NCBI RefSeq assembly: GCF_027533645.1
Contig: NZ_JAQAGY010000022.1
Span: forward strand, 48,955 to 112,954
Source of the DNA: Paenibacillus caseinilyticus
Lineage (GTDB): Bacteria > Bacillota > Bacilli > Paenibacillales > NBRC-103111
Direction: 5' to 3'
Length of the DNA stretch: 64,000 nt
The notes below the pieces were generated by a model. It made no database searches, was not told the DNA's origin, and worked only from the letters and a program-made list of their open reading frames with translations. Positions 1-6,414 of this stretch are shown here, piece after piece. Both the position numbers and the translations under genes were made by a program. Position 1 is the first letter of the stretch; each line of letters opens with the position of its first letter.

Positions 1-168
1 CTGTGTGTCTACAGGCACCCCGAATTTCATTTCCTCTTCGACTCCTGAGGAATGGTTAAACGAAGAGGGCGTCTACCCAAGTTCGCCCGCTTGGGGACAC
101 ATGCCCAGCGCATCTCCACTCCTGCCACATAGAATATACAGAAATAACAAATAAGGAGTGGTTAAACG

Positions 169-363
169 ATGGCAGGATTTGGTGTAGACGCAGGGTTTGG
201 TTTGGACGCAGGGCTTCACACACATGCACATCTCAACGCGCATACAGGGATGGGCGCAGGTTACGGTCACGGCCACGGCGTCGGCTACGGCGGCTTCACA
301 ACGGTTGGCGTCATCCTCGTACTCTTCATCCTTCTGGTTATCGTGACTCGCACTTTCATCTAA
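169..363 (+). CDS. YjcZ-family sporulation micro-protein with His/Gly-rich N-terminus
   Basis: This is a 64-residue protein. The C-terminal hydrophobic stretch (VGVILVLFILLVIVTR, about residues 46-61) is the signature of the small YjcZ-type sporulation proteins of Bacillales, which are thought to sit in spore or forespore membranes. The first 40 residues are rich in His and Gly with short repeated segments (GVDAGFGLDAGL, HTHAHLNAH), an unusual extension because most family members are only 25-40 residues. The ATG follows AAGGAGTGGTTAAACG, a good ribosome site. A 30-residue relative with nearly the same C-terminus lies at 59693-59785. The His-rich head could bind metal, but that is inference. 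Confidence 0.75.
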   Translation: MAGFGVDAGFGLDAGLHTHAHLNAHTGMGAGYGHGHGVGYGGFTTVGVILVLFILLVIVTRTFI

Positions 364-377
364 GAAAGCGGCCGCTT

Positions 378-442
378 CCGCTCTGATCTAGAGCGGACCA
401 CGGCACACAGACCGGCTGGGCCTCCAGCGCCGGCCGGTCTGT
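378..442. other. Two hairpins downstream of the YjcZ-like gene
   Basis: CCGCTC/GAGCGG (378-396) and a 10-bp perfect stem ACAGACCGGC/GCCGGTCTGT (407-442) follow the gene. Neither has a following T-run. They may stabilise the transcript 3' end before the terminator at 477. Confidence 0.45.
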
Positions 443-445
443 CGG

Positions 446-703
446 TCACGGAACCGGTACGCCGCTCGTACATACCGCCCCCTCAGGGGGCTTTTTTGCC
501 GTGGCGATAATGTTCTTGCGCAGCAGACGGTTGACGACCTGCTCCACGGTATATCCGGCCGCTTCGATTGCTGCAGTCCCGGCGGACAAGCTCTCTTCCA
601 GCGGTGTACGCAGCGTGATATGCGTCATGGAACGCAGCCCCTCCTTGACCTGGCGGTTCATCTGTATACGCCGCTTGACGGCTTCTTTGCCGATCGACTC
701 CAT
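446..703 (-). CDS. Small hypothetical protein
   Basis: An 85-residue frame starts at an ATG (MESIGKEAV) that follows GAAGGATGCGATCCACTTC. The frame could extend to an ATG at 748, but that codon lies inside the loop of the terminator at 730-767, so the shorter start is preferred. The product is basic and predicted helical, with a middle resembling a small DNA- or RNA-associated protein (NRQVKEGLRSMTHITL) and a VVNRLLRKN segment. I recognise no family. It overlaps the terminator hairpin at 477-497 antisense, which weakens the case. It may be a spurious frame. Confidence 0.3.
   Translation of the reverse strand: MESIGKEAVKRRIQMNRQVKEGLRSMTHITLRTPLEESLSAGTAAIEAAGYTVEQVVNRLLRKNIIATAKKPPEGAVCTSGVPVP
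477..497 (+). terminator. Rho-independent terminator
   Basis: A seven-base GC stem GCCCCC/GGGGGC with a TCA loop is followed by six T. It is oriented to end the transcript of the YjcZ-like gene at 169-363. Confidence 0.7.
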
Positions 704-729
704 GAAGTGGATCGCATCCTTCGGCGCCC

Positions 730-767
730 AAAAAAGCCGGCAGGGCATCCCGCCCCGCCGGCTCTTC
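730..767 (-). terminator. Rho-independent terminator of the 800-1135 gene
   Basis: Read on the minus strand, a strong hairpin (AGCCGGC...GCCGGC with a GC-rich interior) is followed directly by TTTTTT. It lies 33 bases past the stop codon of the gene at 800-1135. Confidence 0.7.
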
Positions 768-799
768 TCTTGCTCCGCTGCCCAGACCGTAGACTTCCG

Positions 800-1135
800 T
801 TACTTGGCAGTAATCTGATACGTCGCCCGTTCGGTCACGAGGCGGAGCGCCTCCCCCTGCTCGCTTCCGTGCCACTCGCCCGCGAGCGGAATCTCATACT
901 GATCCTGCGGGAGCGGAGGATTCTCCTCCCCGTTCAGGATCGTACCGCTTCCATGCAGTACAAGTTCCCGGCGCGGGATATAGTCGTCCCCCCGGTTTGG
1001 AATCCCGTCCCGGCAGCTTACATTCTCCAGCCTGATGCTCGTGAGGTCAAGGTCCTCCTGCTCCCTCTTCTCAATCTGAAGCGTTTGTCCCTTATGCGAA
1101 TCCAGCCATGCCGTGATCTGATCCAGCTGTGTCAT
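800..1135 (-). CDS. Hypothetical protein, acidic, mostly beta
   Basis: This 111-residue protein begins at an ATG (MTQLDQITAWLDSHKG) with AGGGAGG nine bases upstream; an in-frame ATG three codons earlier sits too close to that site. It has a short helical N-terminus followed by alternating polar and hydrophobic segments (QTLQIEKREQEDLDLTSIRL, YIPRRELVLHGSGTIL) typical of a small beta-barrel or sandwich. There is no signal peptide and no Cys pair, so it should be cytosolic. It ends in its own terminator (730-767). I do not recognise a named family. Confidence 0.6.
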   Translation of the reverse strand: MTQLDQITAWLDSHKGQTLQIEKREQEDLDLTSIRLENVSCRDGIPNRGDDYIPRRELVLHGSGTILNGEENPPLPQDQYEIPLAGEWHGSEQGEALRLVTERATYQITAK

Positions 1136-1253
1136 GCTTCTCATCCTCCCTGGTTCGGTTTTTCATTCCTGCCGTCTCATCTTGGTAGTATAGGCAGAAT
1201 GCCGCCCTTTCTACACGCAGCATGACTCTTTTTACCCGGGGGCCGCGGAGGAC

Positions 1254-1437
1254 AAACGAAGCCACTTAGAAGACGGCGTGCTGGCGCAGGAAGCCTGACT
1301 GTCGGAGTTCGCGGCTAGGGGGCAGAAGGAGCTGGAGGTCCAAGCGAAGCTGCCCGCCATCCGCTCCAAAACGGAGAATGTCGCCTGTCTCGAGGAGCGC
1401 ATTCCCGAGCTGGAGGAAGCCGTGTTTGTTTTAGTAT
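1254..1437 (+). pseudogene. Decayed fragment of a YhgE-type coiled-coil repeat
   Basis: Read in one frame, this stretch gives EDGVLAQEA, a stop, then LSEFAARGQKELEVQAKLPAI, RSKTENVACLEERIPELEEA. It lines up without gaps with about residues 190-245 of the YhgE-like protein at 8500-11175 (ENGVLALEAQLPEIAAMGQK and onward to LEERIPQLEEAG). It has an internal TGA, no start codon and no membrane domains. It is therefore a relic of a second yhgE-like gene or a copied fragment. The right edge (about 1437) abuts the small minus-strand gene at 1431-1652. Confidence 0.7.
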
Positions 1438-1652
1438 AGCGTTGGAATCGGGGAACAATGGAAGGAAACCACATTTCTCAATGCAATGGAATATGGATTC
1501 CATCTTCCGCCGAAAAACCTGTATCCATACACTCTTGATTCCCCGACAGTCGTCACAAAAAACCAGAAATTGTCTCCGTTTCTAAGCCACATATACGTGA
1601 ATCGATACAAACAATGTTGAAGACCCCAGGGATTCTGAGCGTATGGAGACAC
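1431..1652 (-). CDS. Small aromatic-rich hypothetical protein
   Basis: This 73-residue protein starts at GTG. It is rich in Trp, Tyr and Phe (FTYMWLRNGDNFWFF, VYGYRFFGGRW) and ends with a short Cys-containing tail. The pattern resembles small Bacillales proteins sometimes mislabelled as transporters, but it has no clear membrane helix and I cannot name its role. The ribosome site is weak. The gene lies 28 bases past the stop of the broken dehydrogenase (1680). Its last codons run into the YhgE relic, so the native C-terminus may have been altered. Confidence 0.5.
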   Translation of the reverse strand: MSPYAQNPWGLQHCLYRFTYMWLRNGDNFWFFVTTVGESRVYGYRFFGGRWNPYSIALRNVVSFHCSPIPTLY

Positions 1653-1679
1653 TTGTTGCGTATATCAGGGATATCAGCC

Positions 1680-2096
1680 TCAATTCCCCAAAAACGCGCC
1701 GCCGTTAACATGAATCGTTTGACCGATCACATAGGAAGAATCGCCGGAGGCTAAGTATAAATAGGCCGGTGCGATTTCTACTGGCTGAGCTGTTCGTTTG
1801 ACCAAAGTAATGCTTCCATAGGTTTGATAGACCTCGGGCGGATACGATGATGCAGCAAGAGGGGTCCAAACGGTTCCCGGCGCAACGGCGTTGACTCGAA
1901 TCCCCCTAGGGATAAGAGATACCGCTAGAGCGCGGGTAAACGAGGAAACAGCCCCCTTGGATGCGGAATAATCGACAAATCCGGGGAAGCCTTCGACGGC
2001 CGCAATCGAGCTCGTATTGATAATGGTACCCCCTGCTTTCAGATGCGGGGCGACCGCTTTTGCAAAATAAAAGTAAGAAAAAACATTGGTTCTAAA
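1680..2096 (-). pseudogene. Short-chain dehydrogenase, C-terminal half (split by IS66-like insertion)
   Basis: This is the C-terminal 135-140 residues of an SDR-family NAD(P)-dependent oxidoreductase. It carries the catalytic Ser of TSSIAAV, the YSASK catalytic pair (YxxxK), and the family C-terminus (RGIRVNAVAPGTVWTP, YVIGQTIHVNGGAFLGN). The N-terminal half, with the Rossmann GGDSGIGRA motif, is at 4950-5431. The coding sequence is broken between FRT and NVFS by the element at 2097-4949. Joining the halves across one copy of the 8-bp duplication restores a continuous 296-codon frame, the normal size for YdaD/YghA-type SDRs. In this state the half has no start of its own. Confidence 0.85.
2089..2096. 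repeat. Target-site duplication, left copy
   Basis: GTTCTAAA lies directly outside the left inverted repeat and is identical to 4950-4957. Eight bases is the duplication size expected for IS66-family transposition. Confidence 0.9.
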
Positions 2097-2119
2097 GTAA
2101 GCGTCAAATAGCCCACATC
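2097..2119. repeat. Left terminal inverted repeat of the IS66-like element
   Basis: It begins GTAAGCGTCAAA. The first 12 bases match the reverse complement of the right end perfectly, and the match resumes with CCACA at positions 17-21. Confidence 0.88.
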
Positions 2120-2160
2120 TGGTCACAGGCCGTGGGCTTAACTATGAGACCTCAAGCCCT

Positions 2161-3066
2161 TCAGGAACTAAAGGCTTCTTCTGTCAATTCCAGATTAATG
2201 CTGGCGGCAGCAATACTGCCAGCCGCAGCAGCCACGATGAGTTGTGAGGGGAATCCAGTGGTCACTTCCCCAGCTGCAAATAAACCAGGTACCGTACTTT
2301 TTCCCATTCCATCGGTTAGGATTCCACCTAGATCGTTTACCGCATAACCAAGTTCTTGTTGAAAACCAGCCCGTGGGACCCACTTAGGTGCAATGAATCC
2401 GCCTGTTCTCTCTATTCTAGATCCGTCCGTGAACTCCACTAGCCGCAACTTGCCATCACTACCATGAAAAGCTGATACAGATTGTTCAGAGACAACGATG
2501 TCACGGGAAGCTAATATTTGCTTTTGTTCATTAGTCAGAATGCCAGGGCCATTGGTACAGACGATAAGATCGCGACTCCAATTATAGAGCAACTTTGCAT
2601 GTTGGAACACGCGGGGATGATCCCACAACACAAATAACGATTTGTCCCTGAGTTCCCAGCCGTCACAATATGGACAGTAAAAGAGGCTTTTTCCATATAA
2701 ATTCCTGACACCTGGGATATCTGGCAATGTTTCTTGCAAGCCTGAAGCGAACAATAGCTTGCGAGCTTGAATTTGTTCCCCCTCGTGTGTAGATATTAAA
2801 AATCCTGCATTAAGCTTGCGAATATCCGTAACTTCAACGGGATGATGCTCTACTGACGGATACTTCAGCACCTCCTCGTATGCGACACGCCGAAATTCTG
2901 CTGGTGTAACACCATCGCGTGTAAGAAAACCATGTGAAGCATGCGTAACGGCATTTCGTGGCTTGTTATGATCGAACAAAGCTACGTTTCTCCTTGCCCT
3001 GCCTAGAACTAATGCTGCATTGAGTCCAGCCGGGCCCCCGCCAATGATTGCACAATCGTAAATCAT
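2161..3066 (-). CDS. NAD(P)/FAD-dependent disulfide oxidoreductase (thioredoxin-reductase-like)
   Basis: This 301-residue flavoprotein has an N-terminal FAD-binding Rossmann motif (GGGPAGLNAAL, residues 9-19), a redox-active CPYCDG (about residues 133-138), and a C-terminal FAD motif (GLFAAGEVTTG, about 264-274) followed by an Ala-rich helix. Length and order match low-molecular-weight thioredoxin reductases. The CPYCDGWE form is closer to the GliT/HlmI-type dithiol oxidases and their bacterial relatives than to classic TrxB (CATC). The central segment (LWDHPRVFQHAKLLYNW) lacks the canonical GGGDSA NADPH motif, so NADPH use is uncertain. It is a passenger of the IS66-like element, 95 bases downstream of a TetR gene that probably regulates it. 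Confidence 0.8.
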   Translation of the reverse strand: MIYDCAIIGGGPAGLNAALVLGRARRNVALFDHNKPRNAVTHASHGFLTRDGVTPAEFRRVAYEEVLKYPSVEHHPVEVTDIRKLNAGFLISTHEGEQIQARKLLFASGLQETLPDIPGVRNLYGKSLFYCPYCDGWELRDKSLFVLWDHPRVFQHAKLLYNWSRDLIVCTNGPGILTNEQKQILASRDIVVSEQSVSAFHGSDGKLRLVEFTDGSRIERTGGFIAPKWVPRAGFQQELGYAVNDLGGILTDGMGKSTVPGLFAAGEVTTGFPSQLIVAAAAGSIAAASINLELTEEAFSS

Positions 3067-3109
3067 GTTAATCCTCCTTCTCAGGCATCTTCCAATGAAT
3101 GAATGGATG

Positions 3110-3152
3110 AACTCCCCTCCGGCCGTTTACGCCTGCCGGGAGTTCATTTTTC
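3110..3152. other. Inverted repeat between the tetR and flavoprotein genes
   Basis: GAACTCCC and GGGAGTTC flank a GC-rich loop in the gap between the two passenger genes. On the plus strand it is followed by ATTTTTC. It could be a weak terminator or an attenuator lowering flavoprotein expression relative to the regulator. Confidence 0.4.
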
Positions 3153-3161
3153 AAGCCGCTT

Positions 3162-3728
3162 TTAAGCTGCAATTTCTTTGAAAAACAGATCGAACGTGAT
3201 CGCAATCTGCTCGTTAAGCCCCTCGTCTTCATTACTCATCGACCAAACGATCAACGCTCCGTAATATGTCTGTATCGTAAGCCGGGCGATCATCGTAGCC
3301 GGCATGTCTTTACGCAGCTCCCCATTGTCTTGTCCATGCGATATAAGCGGAACGATGGCTTCCATCAGCTGCTCAATAAGTTCAAGCGCCGGACCGCTCC
3401 CTAAGAAGCCTTGAAATAGCGCTCGCGTCACCGATTTATTATGCGGCAGCTGCTGCACAAGCTCGAATATGAACATTCGCATGCGCGGGATTAACGGTCC
3501 CGGCTTGTCCTTCAGCTTCGCCACCTCGTTCATGACTAAGATACTCCGCAGCTCACAAATAAGCTCGTCTCTCGAAGCGAAATAGTTAAAAAAAGTTCCT
3601 TTGGCGACACCTGCGAGCTTAGCCACCTGTTCAATTGTTGTCGTTTCATATCCCTGCTCGGCAAACAGCGAAAGCGCGGCATCTTTAATCCGCTGCCTTG
3701 TCTGTTCCTTCTTCAGCTCGCGATTCAT
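3162..3728 (-). CDS. TetR/AcrR-family transcriptional regulator
   Basis: This 188-residue regulator has a typical N-terminal helix-turn-helix (residues about 10-56: RQRIKDAALSLFAEQGYETT, then QVAKLAGVAKGTFFNYFASR). The C-terminal domain is all-helical and would bind a ligand and dimerise. It lies in the same orientation as, and directly upstream of, the flavoprotein gene, so it likely controls that gene and itself. A near-perfect 16-bp palindrome at 3842-3857, about 115 bases upstream, is a candidate operator. It is part of the IS66-like element, an unusual position for a transcription factor. Confidence 0.85.
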   Translation of the reverse strand: MNRELKKEQTRQRIKDAALSLFAEQGYETTTIEQVAKLAGVAKGTFFNYFASRDELICELRSILVMNEVAKLKDKPGPLIPRMRMFIFELVQQLPHNKSVTRALFQGFLGSGPALELIEQLMEAIVPLISHGQDNGELRKDMPATMIARLTIQTYYGALIVWSMSNEDEGLNEQIAITFDLFFKEIAA

Positions 3729-3841
3729 TCGTTTCTATCTCCCCTCTGTCGCTTGCTATAATCCGGTTATTGTCCTTTTTATTTTATCACAACCGCTTTC
3801 CTCACGTAAACAATTATGACCATAGGTTCAATATTTATTCG

Positions 3842-3857
3842 GGTTTGTATACAGACC
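3842..3857. promoter_or_regulatory. Candidate TetR operator
   Basis: GGTTTGTATACAGACC is palindromic at 14 of 16 positions. It lies upstream of the tetR-type gene in an AT-rich stretch without coding sequence. Assignment to this regulator is inference from position. Confidence 0.4.
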
Positions 3858-3899
3858 GGGGTTATTTATAACTTAATATATTGATATTACACGGAAAAT

Positions 3900-4130
3900 T
3901 CACAAAATATAATAATGACCATAAGTACAAAAAATATTTATTGCCGCTGATATGGTATATTCAAGCAGTTCGGAAATTTCGATATGCTGAATGTATTCAA
4001 GCACGCCGCGCGTTTCCTCCACCGCACGACCGCTTACTTGGCGTGCAACCGCATCGGTGAACACGATCGGCTTCCATGCCTCGCTGTCTCTGATACTGCA
4101 GGGCAGGTCGCGAATGCCGCCATCAGGCAA
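3900..4130 (-). CDS. Unassigned 76-codon frame inside the element
   Basis: This open frame starts at TTG with no clear ribosome site. It reads like a protein fragment (KPIVFTDAVARQVSGRAVEE, then a helical VLEYIQHIEISELLEYT) and ends in an AT-rich tail. It occupies the place where tnpC would begin but does not resemble TnpC. It may be a remnant of a gene lost during assembly of the element. I cannot assign a function. Confidence 0.25.
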   Translation of the reverse strand: MPDGGIRDLPCSIRDSEAWKPIVFTDAVARQVSGRAVEETRGVLEYIQHIEISELLEYTISAAINIFCTYGHYYIL

Positions 4131-4179
4131 AAACCTATTCCCTGTAATTTCCTATGACGAAATGATTACAAAGATGTGT

Positions 4180-4533
4180 CTAAATGACGGTAACGGCATT
4201 AACCTTGGGATGGGCTTGCTGCTGGCTAAGTGAAAGACCATCCAGCAGCCAGCGAAGCTCCCTGCTGGAAATGGCTACTACGTCTTCCTTGCCTATAGGC
4301 CATTGAAATCTTCCACGTTCTAGGCGGCGATAGTAAAGCCAGAACCCATTGTGATCCCAATATAGAATTTTGAGCTTGTTGCATGCCCGGTTACAGAATA
4401 CGAATAAGCCGGAGGAGAACGGATTCAGACCAAAGCTTTCCTGAACGATGGCAGCAAGTCCGTCGATCGACTTGCGCAGATCGGTGGAACCACAAGCAAG
4501 AAACACACGCTGATGGCTTGGAAAGGTCAGCAT
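4180..4533 (-). CDS. tnpB: IS66-family accessory protein TnpB (Orf2)
   Basis: This 117-residue protein has the IS66 Orf2 pattern: VFLACGSTDLRKSIDGLAAI near the N-terminus, then LFVFCNRACNKLKILYWDHN and GFWLYYRRLERGRFQWP. TnpB is required, with TnpA, for efficient IS66 transposition, though its biochemical role is unclear. Its ATG overlaps the end of tnpA by seven bases, suggesting coupled translation. It appears full length and intact even though tnpC is missing. Confidence 0.9.
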   Translation of the reverse strand: MLTFPSHQRVFLACGSTDLRKSIDGLAAIVQESFGLNPFSSGLFVFCNRACNKLKILYWDHNGFWLYYRRLERGRFQWPIGKEDVVAISSRELRWLLDGLSLSQQQAHPKVNAVTVI

Positions 4534-4868
4534 GGTGAAGTAAGCGCGTGAATCACTTCGCGCAAAAGCATTGGGTCAAAGCCGGAATGAAGCTCGATAC
4601 TGGTTTCACCGATATGAAGGATTAGAGAAGAAGCAGGAGAAACGCTTCCAGGTGGATCTACAGTGGCAAGAGGTACAAACTGTACGGGAGAAGTCTTTGG
4701 ATCTGGAGTAGCCGAGGATGATACGCGCTTTATTTTGTACAGCCAATATTTCAATTGTTCGACAGAACAATGATTTGCGTAGCACCAAGCTTTCATCGTG
4801 AGGCCACTTGCCCGATAGGCTGCGATACGTGTGTGCCAATCTTGTCTGCGTTGTTCTTTGGCATTCAT
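4527..4868 (-). CDS. tnpA: IS66-family protein TnpA (Orf1)
   Basis: This 113-residue protein matches the IS66 Orf1 layout: an N-terminal helix-turn-helix-like segment (RIAAYRASGLTMKAWCYANH, then CSVEQLKYWLYKIKR), a Ser/Pro-rich linker, and a short C-terminal beta segment (LILHIGETSIELHSGFDPML). It is the first gene of the element, 81 bases inside the right inverted repeat, and overlaps tnpB. It is intact in length. Confidence 0.88.
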   Translation of the reverse strand: MNAKEQRRQDWHTRIAAYRASGLTMKAWCYANHCSVEQLKYWLYKIKRVSSSATPDPKTSPVQFVPLATVDPPGSVSPASSLILHIGETSIELHSGFDPMLLREVIHALTSPC

Positions 4869-4926
4869 GAGTTACCCTCCGTATTCAGGTTAATCTCATG
4901 ATCTCATAGCTAGGTTAGTAGTTGAA

Positions 4927-4949
4927 GGTGTGGAGAGTTTGACGCTTAC
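4927..4949. repeat. Right terminal inverted repeat of the IS66-like element
   Basis: Read on the minus strand it starts GTAAGCGTCAAA, identical for 12 bases to the left end at 2097. It borders the 8-bp duplication at 4950. Confidence 0.88.
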
Positions 4950-4957
4950 GTTCTAAA
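4950..4957. repeat. Target-site duplication, right copy
   Basis: GTTCTAAA is identical to 2089-2096. It encodes part of FRT in the interrupted dehydrogenase. Confidence 0.9.
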
Positions 4958-5431
4958 CGTACGTTCAAGCTGTTCTGCAGACAATTGCTCAAAGTTCAAC
5001 ATAACGTGAAGCTCACCGGCGTTATTAATCAAGGTGTCGATTCTGCCGAATTCGGCTGCCGTCTGCTGGACGACCTGTCGGCAAAACGATTCGTGGCCTA
5101 CATCACCGGCGAAGGTCAAGCATCTGCGGCCCAGCTGCCGAATGCGCTCCTTTGTTTCCATGGCATCACTATGCTCATTCAGGTAAACGACGGCGATATC
5201 TGCGCCTTCTTTGGCAAACAAATAAGCGACAGCGCGTCCGATTCCGCTGTCTCCTCCGGTAATGATAGCCACTTTGCCGCGTAATTTCCCTGTCCCGTAG
5301 TGAAGGGGATTTTCTGACACCGGTCTTGGAATCATCATCGATTCAATCCCAGGCTGACCGGGTTGATCTTGAAGCGGAAACTCCAAGGGTAAAGATTCAC
5401 ATTTCGTGATATCACCGTAGTACGAGCGCAT
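4950..5431 (-). pseudogene. Short-chain dehydrogenase, N-terminal half (split)
   Basis: This is the N-terminal 161 residues of an SDR oxidoreductase of the YdaD/YghA type. It has the characteristic leader (PRPVSENPLHYGTGKLRGKV), the cofactor motif GGDSGIGRA, and LINNAGE. The frame hits a stop provided by the first bases of the inserted element (GTAA). The catalytic Ser and YxxxK are on the other fragment (1680-2096). The start is well supported by TGGAGGA seven bases upstream of the ATG. A truncated product could still be made but lacks the active site. Confidence 0.85.
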
Positions 5432-5613
5432 AACACATTCCTCCAGCGAACGGTTTACTTCAGGCTATTCCCCGAGATGAAACCGGGTGATTGCCCCTTC
5501 GAATAAAATGGAAAATAAATACATATATGGCTTGGGTGGAATTCCCCAATGTTTAAGGTCTAAGAAAAACCCCCATAATGGGATGTAAGTATTATGTTTT
5601 GGAGGGTGTTTTT

Positions 5614-6414
5614 TTGAATAATGACAAAACACCAAGAAGGCCTCGTCTGCTCCATAGTGCTGATGGGATCACTTATCTTTGGAGGCGGAGCCCCTACTTA
5701 GCTTTGTGGTGGGCTGCCTCATTTTCCGGTTTCGGAAAGGTTTTACATGGTCAATACGCACGAGGCATCCTGCTCACGTTAGCAGAGGTTTTTGTTAATT
5801 TGCTCAGTCGCTTTAACGAAGCAATGGTGTATTCGTTTTGCGGACGTTTTGATTTGGCCAAAGCAACCCTGCAGCCCCGTTGGATGTATGGATACTTAGT
5901 GATATATATTTTCACTTTGTGGAACAGTTACCGCTCCACGCTTACATACAACCGGGTTAGTCATCTGGCTGAGCTTGAAAATGCCCGAATAAAGCCGATG
6001 GTTATTCATCCGGTGGAAATCCAGTTCCTAGAAAGAAAAAACCCGATCATGGGTGCATTTTGGTCATTTGCTTTTCCGGGACTGGGGCTATTGTATAACC
6101 AAAAAGTCGCACTTGGCATTTATAACGTACTTTGGTGGTGGATTTTTGCCTCCATGGCCAATTTCTACGATTCGATATATTTGCTGTTTTATGGACGTTT
6201 TGAAGAATCGATTGCGGTACTAAACGTACAGTGGCTGCTATATATGCCATCGGTTCTCGGGGGTTCTGTGTATTACGGATACATTTTAGCAGTTGATCAA
6301 AATCATCTGTTTATGGTTGAACAACAGCAATATTTTGAAGAACGCTATAAGGGAGAGAATATCCGCATTTTCCCTTTAACAGGAGGGGAAGATGTTACTA
6401 GTCAGCACATTTGA
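5614..6414 (+). CDS. Internally duplicated multi-spanning membrane protein
   Basis: The TTG start at 5614 is preferred because GGAGGGTG lies just upstream; an in-frame ATG at 5578 has no such site. The 266-residue product consists of two similar halves. Each begins with a short Ser/Asn-Pro segment and a hydrophobic helix with a Gly pair (SFSGFG, about residues 36-41; AFPGLG, about 149-154). Each continues with a membrane segment, a conserved (C/Y)GRF(D/E) element, and another helix pair. The duplicated unit is about 105 residues. I recognise no named family. It is followed by an overlapping small membrane protein gene, so the two products probably act together. Confidence 0.7.
   Translation: MNNDKTPRRPRLLHSADGITYLWRRSPYLALWWAASFSGFGKVLHGQYARGILLTLAEVFVNLLSRFNEAMVYSFCGRFDLAKATLQPRWMYGYLVIYIFTLWNSYRSTLTYNRVSHLAELENARIKPMVIHPVEIQFLERKNPIMGAFWSFAFPGLGLLYNQKVALGIYNVLWWWIFASMANFYDSIYLLFYGRFEESIAVLNVQWLLYMPSVLGGSVYYGYILAVDQNHLFMVEQQQYFEERYKGENIRIFPLTGGEDVTSQHI

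Larger units (their letters stand above)
2097..4949 (-). mobile_element. IS66-derived element with TetR and flavoprotein passengers, no tnpC
   Basis: This 2,853-bp insertion is bounded by inverted repeats starting GTAAGCGTCAAA at both ends, matching the GTAAGCG ends typical of IS66, and by an 8-bp direct repeat GTTCTAAA. Read from the right end it holds tnpA (4868-4527), tnpB (4533-4180), an unassigned 76-codon frame, a TetR-type regulator (3728-3162) and a thioredoxin-reductase-like flavoprotein (3066-2161). The large DDE transposase tnpC, normally following tnpB, is absent and no fragment of it was recognised. The element therefore probably depends on a tnpC from another copy. It interrupts an SDR gene. 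Its passenger genes look more AT-rich than the flanking chromosome. Confidence 0.88.

Noticed and set aside
2097..4949. Composite transposon or integron explanation for the passenger genes
   Set aside because: Only one pair of short inverted repeats and one 8-bp duplication are present, with no second IS or attC-like site, so a single IS66-derived unit fits better.
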